A DNA stretch of 9,712 bases from Chloroflexota bacterium (lineage in GTDB: Bacteria > Chloroflexota > UBA6077), in NCBI GenBank assembly GCA_021806765.1, contig JAJZQR010000200.1:1-9712 (forward strand), read 5' to 3'. This document shows positions 1 to 6,430 of the stretch, piece after piece. Numbering within the stretch: the first letter of the stretch is position 1; each line of letters opens with the position of its first letter. The notes under the pieces were generated by a model. That model did not search any database. It saw only the letters and a program-made list of their open reading frames with translations, and had not been told where the DNA came from. The position numbers and the translations under genes were made by a program.

Positions 1-685
1 GATAGGCGTCAATGGAGGCCCCTGCGTCGGCCCACCAGCCCTCCAGGACATCGGAGGTCATGGTGCCCGTCTGGATGTAGGCGTTGTTGACGTCGGTGAT
101 CTCCAACTCCCCTCGGCCTGAGGGCTTCAGGGCCTTGATGATCTCGAACACCGTGGGGTCGTACATGTAGATGCCGAGGACGGCGTAGTTGGTGGCCGGC
201 CGGGCAGGCTTCTCCTCGATCCGGACGATTCGGTTCCCGTCAAGGATCGGGACGCCGTAGTTTTCGGGGTCTGGGACCTCCTTCAGCAGCACCTTGGCGC
301 CCTGCTCCTGCTCCTCGAATGCCTGGACGGCCCCGCAGATGTTGCCCTCGATGATGTTGTCCCCCAGGATCACCACCACCTTCTGGCCATCGACGAAGTG
401 CTCCGCCAGCCCCAGCGCCTCGGCGATCCCCCCTGCCCGTTCCTGGTAGGTGTAGTTGATGTGCTTGAGGCCGAACTCCCGACCGTTCCCGAGCAGCCGC
501 AGGAAGTCGCCCGCGTTATTCCCGCCGGTGACGATCAGGATGTCGGTGATGCCGGCGTTGACCAGTGCCTGGATCGGGTAGTAGATCATCGGCTTATTGT
601 AGATCGGAAGGAGGTGCTTGTTGGTGATGCGGGTCAGGGGGTATAACCGGGTCCCGCCGCCTCCGGCTAGGACGACGCCCTTCAT
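1..685 (-). CDS. rfbA: RmlA-like sugar-1-phosphate nucleotidyltransferase (3' end beyond window)
   Basis: This is probably a glucose-1-phosphate thymidylyltransferase, a cytosolic enzyme that joins a sugar-1-phosphate to an NTP to make dTDP-glucose or a related activated sugar. Seen: 228 residues from an ATG preceded by GGAGG at 692-696 (6-base gap). The N-terminus carries the nucleotide-binding loop LAGGGGTRLYPLT (residues 6-18), then NKHLLPIYNKPMIYYP with the expected catalytic lysine at about residue 23. VILGDNII, NYGVP, IEEKP and WWADAG follow further along, as in RmlA relatives. The frame is still open at base 1; the family is roughly 240-290 residues long, so only a short C-terminus is missing. 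It lies 68 bases downstream of cpsB with a repeat between them, so it may be separately transcribed. The fold is certain, but the exact nucleotide and sugar are not. Confidence 0.9.
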   Translation of the reverse strand, partial: MKGVVLAGGGGTRLYPLTRITNKHLLPIYNKPMIYYPIQALVNAGITDILIVTGGNNAGDFLRLLGNGREFGLKHINYTYQERAGGIAEALGLAEHFVDGQKVVVILGDNIIEGNICGAVQAFEEQEQGAKVLLKEVPDPENYGVPILDGNRIVRIEEKPARPATNYAVLGIYMYDPTVFEIIKALKPSGRGELEITDVNNAYIQTGTMTSDVLEGWWADAGASIDAY

Positions 686-691
686 TCGTAA

Positions 692-696
692 CCTCC
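692..696 (-). promoter_or_regulatory. Ribosome binding site of the nucleotidyltransferase
   Basis: The minus strand reads GGAGG, then six bases, then ATG. This fixes the start at 685. Confidence 0.8.
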
Positions 697-706
697 ACTC
701 AAACAA

Positions 707-761
707 AGTGCTGTGCGCTGAGTCCTGAGCGTCGAGCTAGTTCCACTCGGCACTCAGGACT
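707..761. repeat. Decayed heptad-repeat hairpin between cpsB and rfbA
   Basis: The stretch can be read in seven-base steps (agtgctg, tgcgctg, agtcctg and so on), then the complementary pattern. It contains a perfect 9-bp inverted repeat, AGTCCTGAG at 721-729 and CTCAGGACT at 753-761. It resembles the better-kept heptad hairpin at 8132-8195 and is probably a degenerate member of the same family. Its right arm contains the cpsB stop codon. There is no T-run, so it is not a standard terminator. Confidence 0.55.
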
Positions 762-1536
762 TCCTTCGGCTGAAAGGGAACCAGGTTCGGCGGGGAGCCG
801 GTCGAGGTTCCGGGCACACCACCTCCTGGTCCTGCAGGATCGCCTCGGGTACAGTGGTGACCATGGCTCTGGCAGATTCCTCGCCCACCAGGGACTCCGC
901 TCGCTGGAGCGCTCGCGACAGGGAGAAGGACCGGCCGTTAATGAGATGGGCATCGGAGGCTATGACGTGAGCCAGCCCCCGGGTCAGCAGGGCTTCCGCT
1001 ACCCGTTGGGTTGCCGCCCCGAAAGCTCCCACCAGGCTGCCTGCCGTAATCTGGGCCAGCATCCCACGTCTCACCATCTGCAGCAAGATCTCGGGGTCGG
1101 CCGCAATCTGGGTGTTCCGCTCCGGATGGGCGATCACCGGCACCAGCTTCTGGATCTGTAACCGAAAGAGGGTCGCCTCCGCATAGGAGGGGACCAGCTG
1201 TATCGGGAACTCCACCAGAAGGTAGCGGCTTCCGTTCAGGGTGAAGAGACGGCCTTCCGTGCAGAGTGCCGGCACGTCCGGTGTGAGAGCCACCTCCAGC
1301 CCGGGAAGCAGCTCCAATTCCAGTTGCCTTCGTGTGAACTCCGCACGAAGGGTCGCCACCCTTTCTCGGGCTTCGCTCTCGTCGCCCTGAAACCCCCACT
1401 CTACGTTGCCGTGGGGTGTTGCCACCACCGTGTGCACTCCGTCTCGCAAGGCATCTTGAGCCAGGGCAACCGCGCCGTCCACACCCTCGGGGCCGTCGTC
1501 TACCCCAGGCAGGATGTGGCAGTGAAGATCGATCAT
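754..1536 (-). CDS. cpsB: CpsB/CapC-family PHP-type protein-tyrosine phosphatase
   Basis: This is a metal-dependent protein-tyrosine phosphatase of the PHP superfamily, expected to dephosphorylate the neighbouring BY-kinase in the cytosol. Seen in the 260 residues: DLHCHILPGVDDGP (3-16) with the HxH metal ligands, ATPHG (39-43), GLE (79-81), HPER (137-140) and SDAH (194-197). These are the five metal-site motifs of the family, in order and at the usual length. The family often has a second histidine after TPH; here it is glycine. The C-terminus is basic and proline-containing (RPAPRRTW, then FSRRKS) and could contact membrane lipid or another protein, which is inference. The ATG overlaps the kinase stop codon as ATGA, so translation is probably coupled. 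An upstream open extension of about 169 codons is kinase sequence in another frame and was rejected. The last codons and stop lie in a repeat. Confidence 0.93.
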   Translation of the reverse strand: MIDLHCHILPGVDDGPEGVDGAVALAQDALRDGVHTVVATPHGNVEWGFQGDESEARERVATLRAEFTRRQLELELLPGLEVALTPDVPALCTEGRLFTLNGSRYLLVEFPIQLVPSYAEATLFRLQIQKLVPVIAHPERNTQIAADPEILLQMVRRGMLAQITAGSLVGAFGAATQRVAEALLTRGLAHVIASDAHLINGRSFSLSRALQRAESLVGEESARAMVTTVPEAILQDQEVVCPEPRPAPRRTWFPFSRRKS

Positions 1537-2210
1537 TTGCTTCGCGAGTTCTGGTACTGGTAGAGGCTCGTGTCCAGCCGAGTGTTGTTCAACACCACAC
1601 CGAGGATCCTGGCGCTGGCCTTCTCCAGGGCGGCTTTCGCGCGGTCGGCCGCATCCCGTCGGGTCTTGCCGGCGCTGATCACCAGGACCACCCCGTCCAT
1701 CCTCGAGGCCAGGAGGGTGGCGTCGGCGACGAGCCCCACGGGCGGCGCGTCGAAGAGCACCAGGTCCGCTGAGGTGGACAGCCGTTCGATGATCCGCTGC
1801 ATCTTCTGGGAGCCGACGAGGTCCGCGGGATTCGGGGGGAGCGGGCCGGCAGTAAGCAGCTGGAGGTTGGGGACGGCCGTCTGCTGGAGGGGCAACTCCT
1901 CCGGGCTCTGGTCCAGCAGGGCGCTCGTGACGCCCTTGTCGTTGGCTACATCGAAGAACTCGTGGACGGAGGGCCGTCGAAGGTCGCAGTCGGCGACGAT
2001 CACCTGTGTTCCCGCCTGGGCGATGGTAACGGCCAGGTTGCACACTACCGAGGACTTGCCCTCGTCGGCTCCGGCGCTGGTGACCAGCAGCGTGCGAGGG
2101 GGATTATCCAGGCTGCTGAACTGGAGGTTGGTTCTAAGGGTTCTGTAAGCCTCCGCCGCGGGCGATCTGGGGTCGCTAAGGGTGATGAGCCTGCCGGCGC
2201 CTGCCTTCAC
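1533..2210 (-). CDS. cpsD: BY-kinase, CpsD/CapB family tyrosine-protein kinase
   Basis: This is a cytosolic bacterial tyrosine kinase that works with a Wzz-type membrane adaptor to control polysaccharide export and chain length. Seen in 225 residues: EAYRTLR (20-26), matching the EX2RX2R ring-assembly motif; a Walker A variant SAGADEGKSS (45-54) that lacks the common proline; Walker A' VADCDLRRP (72-80); and Walker B VLFDAPP (151-157). The C-terminus, after LNNTRLD, has only two tyrosines in SLYQYQ, a very short version of the usual autophosphorylation cluster. The start is GTG at 2208-2210 with GGAGG nine bases upstream. A longer reading to 2315 adds about 35 residues translated from the REPIN at 2241-2331 and is almost certainly false. 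The gene is separate from its adaptor, as in Firmicutes, and is coupled to cpsB by ATGA. Confidence 0.93.
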   Translation of the reverse strand: MKAGAGRLITLSDPRSPAAEAYRTLRTNLQFSSLDNPPRTLLVTSAGADEGKSSVVCNLAVTIAQAGTQVIVADCDLRRPSVHEFFDVANDKGVTSALLDQSPEELPLQQTAVPNLQLLTAGPLPPNPADLVGSQKMQRIIERLSTSADLVLFDAPPVGLVADATLLASRMDGVVLVISAGKTRRDAADRAKAALEKASARILGVVLNNTRLDTSLYQYQNSRSK

Positions 2211-2219
2211 CTGATTGTG

Positions 2220-2224
2220 CCTCC
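2220..2224 (-). promoter_or_regulatory. Ribosome binding site deciding the kinase GTG start
   Basis: GGAGG on the minus strand lies nine bases before GTG (2208-2210). It sits between the REPIN and the gene, and excludes the longer reading through the repeat. Confidence 0.75.
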
Positions 2225-2240
2225 GTAATCGACAATGAGA

Positions 2241-2331
2241 TGTAGCCGCAGGCTTCAGCCTGCGCGTAACCCGTCGGATAGGAACCTTGCGCCGTACGAG
2301 GCCACGCGCACCCATAAAGGGTGCGGCTACA
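2241..2331. repeat. REPIN-like element, copy 1 (two inverted GTAG-headed REP units)
   Basis: The 91-bp element has perfect 10-bp terminal inverted repeats, TGTAGCCGCA and TGCGGCTACA. Each end is a GTAG tetranucleotide next to a palindrome. The left hairpin is CGCAGGCT-TC-AGCCTGCG (8-bp stem). The right hairpin is CGCACCC-ATAAA-GGGTGCG (7-bp stem). A GTAG head plus hairpin, with two units face to face, is the layout described for REP sequences and REPINs mobilised by RAYT (TnpA-REP, Y1) transposases. The same element in the same orientation occurs at 6431-6519 with a different centre. It fills most of the gap between the second Wzz gene and the kinase. No convincing target duplication is seen. 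Confidence 0.85.
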
Positions 2332-2339
2332 GAGAGATT

Positions 2340-2987
2340 CTAAGCCTTCGGGATCAGCCCGAGGATCGGGATGCCCAGACGGCGCGCCACCTCCTCGGGC
2401 GACTTCAGGGTGTCGTCCAGAAACTCCAGGGCAACCGCCAGCACCAGGCCGAGTACCAGCCCCAGGATTGCTCCTGCCGCCGTGGTGAACTTGGTGTTGG
2501 GGCGGACCAGGACCCCGGGTCTCGGTTCCTCCAGCATGGTCACCCGAAGGCGGTTCTCGGGCGTGGCCGAAGCGTACTGAGCGGCCTTCTCCTCCTGGAA
2601 GAGCTGGCCATAGCCTAGGGCGATCTTGCGGGCTCGCTCCGGATCCTGGTCCTCGACGTCCAGCTGAATGCTGATGGAATCGGCGTAGGACTTCGTCTTG
2701 ATCTTGCCCTGAATGGCATCGGGCGGCAGGTTCAGCCCCATCCGCTCGTTCACCTTCGAGGCCAGGGCCAGGGTCTTCAACTCCTCCTCCTGCTGGCGAA
2801 GGAGGACCTGGACAGTCATGGTGGTGCCCCAATCCAGTCGGGCCGTGTTCACCAGCACTATGGAGGATCTATAGACGGGCACCTGGAGCTTGCTGAAGAG
2901 GAAACTGGACGCCGTAGCGGACAGAACCACGAGAGCTATGATCCACCAGCGTCGCGTGATCGCTGCCGGGTAGTCCTTTAGCTGCAC
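2340..2987 (-). CDS. Wzz/CapA-like chain-length determinant, second of a tandem pair
   Basis: This is a membrane adaptor for polysaccharide chain-length control that presumably activates the BY-kinase. Seen in 215 residues: MQLKDYPAAITRRWW, a membrane helix at about 14-33, an extracytoplasmic segment of about 130 residues with a charged helical stretch (66-80), a second glycine-rich helix at about 167-188, and the cytosolic tail DDTLKSPEEVARRLGIPILG. That tail matches the family's D-T, E and L-G-P-hydrophobic pattern. It lacks the long coiled coil of Gram-negative Wzz, so it is the short type. The chosen start is GTG at 2985-2987, with GGAG at 2994-2997; it reproduces the opening of its upstream paralogue (MELREYWAILVRRWP). 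A TTG at 3017 would add ten residues but lies inside an inverted repeat. The stop is nine bases upstream of the REPIN. Confidence 0.88.
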   Translation of the reverse strand: MQLKDYPAAITRRWWIIALVVLSATASSFLFSKLQVPVYRSSIVLVNTARLDWGTTMTVQVLLRQQEEELKTLALASKVNERMGLNLPPDAIQGKIKTKSYADSISIQLDVEDQDPERARKIALGYGQLFQEEKAAQYASATPENRLRVTMLEEPRPGVLVRPNTKFTTAAGAILGLVLGLVLAVALEFLDDTLKSPEEVARRLGIPILGLIPKA

Positions 2988-3007
2988 TGCCTTCTCCGCA
3001 TCGTGAA

Positions 3008-3034
3008 CGTGGGGCAATATAGCGTTGCCCCACG
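3008..3034. repeat. Perfect 10-bp inverted repeat between the two Wzz genes
   Basis: CGTGGGGCAA (3008-3017) and TTGCCCCACG (3025-3034) are exact reverse complements around a seven-base loop. In the minus-strand transcript this gives a strong hairpin in the 54-base gap, about 11 bases before the GGAG of the second Wzz gene. No U-run follows, so a simple intrinsic terminator is unlikely. It could be an operator, an RNA-processing or stabilising element, or a translation modulator. Confidence 0.75.
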
Positions 3035-3041
3035 GATATTG

Positions 3042-3725
3042 TCAAGGCAACTCCGCCAGTACCGGCAGCCCCAGAAGCTCCTCGGTCTCTCGAGGACTGC
3101 GTACCGTGGGGTCCAGGTAGTGGAGGAGGAAGGCCAGGGCCACCGCCGCCAGGAACCCTACCGCGGTCCTCAGCCCTATCTCGATGAGGCGCCGCAGAGT
3201 GCCCATGTCTCTCTGGGCAGCCGGATCGTCCAGCATGGTGATCTGGGCCTGCTCGGAGTCCAGCTGGGCAAAGTACTCCTTGGCGTGCTGGTCCAGGGTG
3301 GTCTTGATGGCGTTGGCTATCAGGTAGCTGGTGTGAGGGTTCTGGGTGGTGACCGTTATGGCCAGGATGCGGTGGGTCTTCTTGATGCTGAGATCGCGGT
3401 TGATCGCCTCTTTGCCGATGGTCATGCCGCCCAACTGCTGGCCGACCTCCTTGAGGAAGGCGTCGCTCTTGATCACCTCCCCCAGGTCGTCCACCAGGTA
3501 CTCGGAGGTCAGCCAGGTATAGTAGCGGTCGTAGCTGTAGTAGTCCTTTTGCCCCGGCGGCGGCGCAGGCTCCGGAGTCACGCTGACCACCAGCCTCAGC
3601 TCGGATGAATAGTAGGTGGGGCCGAACCACACCATGTAGACGCTGGCCGCCAGGGTGAGGACGGTCACGACCACGATCAGGGGCCAGCGCCGCACCAGGA
3701 TCGCCCAGTATTCCCGTAGTTCCAA
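3042..3725 (-). CDS. Wzz/CapA-like chain-length determinant, first of a tandem pair
   Basis: This is a polysaccharide co-polymerase or kinase adaptor in the membrane. Seen in 227 residues: MELREYWAILVRRWP, a helix at about 14-33, an extracytoplasmic domain with a proline-rich stretch (PEPAPPPG, 51-58) followed at once by a tyrosine cluster (KDYYSYDRYYTW, 60-71), a second helix at about 184-203, and the cytosolic tail LDPTVRSPRETEELLGLPVL. The last part matches the family's conserved C-terminal region, which in CapA-type proteins contacts the kinase. The start is TTG, with GGAGG at 3735-3739 nine bases upstream, inside the last codons of the GT-C gene. Only three bases separate that gene's stop from this start. 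It is related to the next gene in topology and end motifs, but the central domains differ clearly. Confidence 0.88.
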   Translation of the reverse strand: MELREYWAILVRRWPLIVVVTVLTLAASVYMVWFGPTYYSSELRLVVSVTPEPAPPPGQKDYYSYDRYYTWLTSEYLVDDLGEVIKSDAFLKEVGQQLGGMTIGKEAINRDLSIKKTHRILAITVTTQNPHTSYLIANAIKTTLDQHAKEYFAQLDSEQAQITMLDDPAAQRDMGTLRRLIEIGLRTAVGFLAAVALAFLLHYLDPTVRSPRETEELLGLPVLAELP

Positions 3726-3728
3726 GTC

Positions 3729-5288
3729 TCAGCTCCTCCCGTTCACGGCGAAGTAATCGTAGCCGTACATTATGGTGTCCCCAGGCTTCACGTCAAACTG
3801 CCAGAGGCTCACCCGTCCGTCGGTGCCGTCGCTCAGCACCCTCTCGCCGCCCTCGGCACCGGGGAACCGGGCGGGCGGCTTCTCGAAGTCCATCACCAGC
3901 ACCTTGGTGACCCCCTCGGGGATCTGGTAGCTGTAGCGGGCCTCTCGATATCCCTGCTGGTACTCGTCGTACAGCAGCCGCAGGTTGTACTGGGGAAGGT
4001 AGTACTTGAACTGACGCAGCCGATCCTTGGCCAGGATCACCACCGAGTTCGGCTGAAAGTCTCGGGCGTAACCCACCTGCCTGGACAGGATGTTGTCGAT
4101 GGTGCGGATCTCGGTGAGCCTGACAGGGCCCGGCGTCTCGAGAAAGGCGTCGACGTTCCAGACCACCAGCCCCACCACCAGCAGGGCCCCGAGGGTCGCC
4201 GATCCCCAGCCAGCCAGGCCCGCTACTCTGGAGAACCGCCGGTGCCGGCCGGAGAGGAGCAGCAGGGCCGAGCGGGCGTCGTAGGCGATGTCTCGAATCC
4301 CCACCCCGGTGACCAGGCACAGGGGTGGCAGCAGGGAGAGGACGTAGCCCGGATCTCCGATGTGGATCAGCAGGTAGACGATGGTCGGTGGCAGGAACCA
4401 GAGGAGCAGGAAGGCCAGCCGGTGGTCGGCCACCAGCGCCTTGAAGGTGAGGAACCGTCCGACGAAGTAGACCGCTACCGCCAGGCTGAGGCCGAACATC
4501 TGCTTCAGGAACAGGATGAGGGTCTCGGTGTTTCGCCGCAGGCCCGTGAGTCCGCCGAGGAGGGCGGAGTAGGTGGATAGGACGTAGCTGCTCTGAGCGT
4601 CGCTGGCCTTCTGGAAGGTGGCCCACCCGCCCGACAGTTGCACCGCCGGGATCAACCAGGAGGCTACTACCAGCCCCAGTACCAGGCCACCGAAAAGCAG
4701 ACGAAGGAAACCGGTGCGCCACACGCTGATCAGCCACAGGGGGCCGAGGAAGATCAGGGTGTCCTCCCGCACGCCCCCCGCGATGCCCAGCACCAGACCG
4801 CTCAGGATCGCCACGGATCGATGCCCCTGCCACATCAGGTAGCAGAGCCAGGCCACCAGGGTGCCGAAGAAGGCCAGGGAGGTATAGGGATAGGCGACCT
4901 CGCCGTAACCCCAGAAGCCGACACTGGCGGCCAGGACGGCGGCCGAGGCCAGCCCGACCCAGGGGTCGTACATGCGGGAGGCCAGGAGGAAGAGGGCAGC
5001 CACCGCTCCCGCACTGGTGGCTATGCTAACGTAGACGTAGCTGGCGTTGGGGTCCTGCACCCAGAGGTCCACCAGTTTGGCGATCCCCACGTAGAGGGGG
5101 TATCCGGGGGGATGGGGCTGGTGAAAGGCGACGTTGTAGTAGCCCAGCGCCAGGGCGAAGTTGGCGGAGTCCCAGGCGTAGAGCATCCTGGAGACGAAGG
5201 GAAGCCTGGAGGCGGCGGTGGCCGCCATGAGGAGGCATGCCACCAGGGGGAGGGCCCAGGGTCGGGACCAGAAGGTCGATTGCCTCAA
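3729..5288 (-). CDS. GT-C fold polytopic membrane glycosyltransferase (GT39/DUF2723-like)
   Basis: This is probably an integral membrane glycosyltransferase that uses a polyprenyl-linked sugar at the outer face of the membrane. Seen in 519 residues: about ten or more hydrophobic helices between residues 11 and 377, then a soluble C-terminal domain of about 140 residues. The first loop has YAWDSANFALAL with an aspartate at 40, followed by HPPGYPLY (59-66). An acidic residue in loop 1 plus HPPGYP is characteristic of GT-C proteins such as the GT39 and DUF2723 (TMEM260-like) groups. GGVREDTLIFLGPLW (171-185) is a further conserved-looking loop. The TTG start overlaps the stop of the preceding GT4 gene as TTGA and has GGAGG at 5297-5301, eight bases upstream. 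The sugar and acceptor cannot be read from sequence. A Wzy-like polymerase role is possible but less likely given the loop motifs. Confidence 0.85.
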   Translation of the reverse strand: MRQSTFWSRPWALPLVACLLMAATAASRLPFVSRMLYAWDSANFALALGYYNVAFHQPHPPGYPLYVGIAKLVDLWVQDPNASYVYVSIATSAGAVAALFLLASRMYDPWVGLASAAVLAASVGFWGYGEVAYPYTSLAFFGTLVAWLCYLMWQGHRSVAILSGLVLGIAGGVREDTLIFLGPLWLISVWRTGFLRLLFGGLVLGLVVASWLIPAVQLSGGWATFQKASDAQSSYVLSTYSALLGGLTGLRRNTETLILFLKQMFGLSLAVAVYFVGRFLTFKALVADHRLAFLLLWFLPPTIVYLLIHIGDPGYVLSLLPPLCLVTGVGIRDIAYDARSALLLLSGRHRRFSRVAGLAGWGSATLGALLVVGLVVWNVDAFLETPGPVRLTEIRTIDNILSRQVGYARDFQPNSVVILAKDRLRQFKYYLPQYNLRLLYDEYQQGYREARYSYQIPEGVTKVLVMDFEKPPARFPGAEGGERVLSDGTDGRVSLWQFDVKPGDTIMYGYDYFAVNGRS

Positions 5289-6409
5289 GGCGAACTCCTC
5301 CCGGCCAGGATGGGCATCTCCCGGTGCTGCTGGTAGTGCCGGCCCACCCACTGGAGCAGGTCCCTCTTGAAGGACGAGCTGTCGAACCGCTCAGCGTTGC
5401 GGCGGATGGCGGCGGGATCGTAGCCGGCTTCGTCGAAGGAGGCCACTGCCTCCGCCAGGGCCTCGGCCGTCTGGGGATAGAACAGCCTGCCCGTGACCCC
5501 ATCGGCCACGGTATCCAGCGCCCCACCACCAGCGTAGGCAATCACCGGCCGGCCCGCAGCCTGGGCTTCCACCGGGGTGATGCCGAAGTCCTCCTCGCCC
5601 GGGAAGAGGAAGGCCCGGCAGCGGGAGTAGTATCGGCGCGCCTCCTCGTCGGAGACCTTGCCAAGGAAGCGGATGTTGGGCTTGGCCCTAGCCTGCAGGG
5701 CGGCCCGGTCGCGACCGTCCCCGATGATCACCAGGGGCAGCCCCAGCCGGTTGAAGGCCTCCACCACCAGGTCTATTCGTTTGTAGGGTATCAGGCGGGA
5801 GACCACCAGAAAGTAGTCGTCGTGGTCCTCCGAGATCTGGAAGGAGGTGGTATCGACCGGCGGGTAGATGACCACGGAGTCCCGCCGGTAGTACTTGGCT
5901 ACCCTGGCCGCCACCGTGCGGGATATGGTGGCGAACTGGTCCACTCCGTCGGCGGTGACCCGATCCCAGAGCCGCAGCCAGTTCATCATCAGCGGAAGGG
6001 CCAGCCGGATCGGCTTGCCGAAGCGCTCCCGCTGGACGTACTCCCGGTAGTTCCAGACCCACCGCATGGGGGTCAGGCAGTAGCTCAGGTGGAGGGTGGT
6101 CGGCGGGGTGTGGACTCCCTTGCACCAGGCGCTGCTGTTGCTGAGCACCACGTCGTACTCGCTCAGGTCGAACCCCTCGAAGGCCAGGGGATAGAAGGGC
6201 AGAAACAGCTGATGGTGGCCCATGACGCCGGGCAGTCGCTGCATGAAGGAGGTGTGGATCTCCCATCGGCGGTACTCGGCAGGCATGGCGGAGGGATCGT
6301 AGATAGAGGTGTAGATGGGTGCTTCCGGGAAAAGCTCGTGGAGCTTCTCCAGCACCCGCTCGGCGCCGCCATATTGATTCAGGTAGTCGTGAATGATGGC
6401 CAGCTTCAT
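5285..6409 (-). CDS. GT4-family glycosyltransferase (WbaZ/mannosyltransferase-like)
   Basis: This is a cytosolic GT-B glycosyltransferase that should add a sugar from a nucleotide donor to the lipid-linked repeat unit. Seen in 374 residues: MKLAIIHDYLNQYGGAERVL with the N-terminal glycine loop (GGAERV, 14-19), DVVLSNSSAWCKGVH (86-100), SRLIPYKR (204-211) opening the donor domain, IGDGRDR (229-235) and EDFGITPVE (273-281), the EX7E signature of GT4 retaining enzymes. The opening and the LSYCLTPMRW region resemble WbaZ-type mannosyltransferases; donor identity is inference. The start is the ATG at 6407-6409, where homologues begin. No good Shine-Dalgarno is visible. An extension to 6499 adds 30 residues translated from the REPIN and was rejected. 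The gene starts 21 bases from the REPIN and overlaps the GT-C gene at its end. Confidence 0.93.
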   Translation of the reverse strand: MKLAIIHDYLNQYGGAERVLEKLHELFPEAPIYTSIYDPSAMPAEYRRWEIHTSFMQRLPGVMGHHQLFLPFYPLAFEGFDLSEYDVVLSNSSAWCKGVHTPPTTLHLSYCLTPMRWVWNYREYVQRERFGKPIRLALPLMMNWLRLWDRVTADGVDQFATISRTVAARVAKYYRRDSVVIYPPVDTTSFQISEDHDDYFLVVSRLIPYKRIDLVVEAFNRLGLPLVIIGDGRDRAALQARAKPNIRFLGKVSDEEARRYYSRCRAFLFPGEEDFGITPVEAQAAGRPVIAYAGGGALDTVADGVTGRLFYPQTAEALAEAVASFDEAGYDPAAIRRNAERFDSSSFKRDLLQWVGRHYQQHREMPILAGRSSP

Positions 6410-6430
6410 GGATGGTAGCGAACCTTGAGC

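Noticed and set aside
1537..2043. Extension of cpsB by about 169 codons upstream
   Set aside because: The extra residues are proline-, arginine- and glycine-rich frame-shifted kinase sequence. CpsB homologues start at MIDLHCH and the ATG overlaps the kinase stop.
2241..2331. Intrinsic terminator at the REPIN hairpins
   Set aside because: Neither hairpin is followed by a T-run on either strand, and the same element occurs elsewhere as a mobile-type repeat.
2988..3017. TTG start at 3017 for the second Wzz gene
   Set aside because: The codon lies within the 10-bp inverted repeat and has no well-placed ribosome site. GTG at 2987 has GGAG and matches the opening of the paralogue.
5289..5351. Extension of the GT-C gene into the second GT4 gene
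   Set aside because: The extra 21 residues are GT4 coding DNA in another frame. The TTG at 5288 has GGAGG eight bases upstream and a TTGA overlap.
5237..6418. Long plus-strand open frame (393 codons) across the second GT4 gene
   Set aside because: It is the antisense of a gene with clear GT4 motifs; its translation is low-complexity G/V/H/Q-rich with no family pattern. High GC content explains its length.
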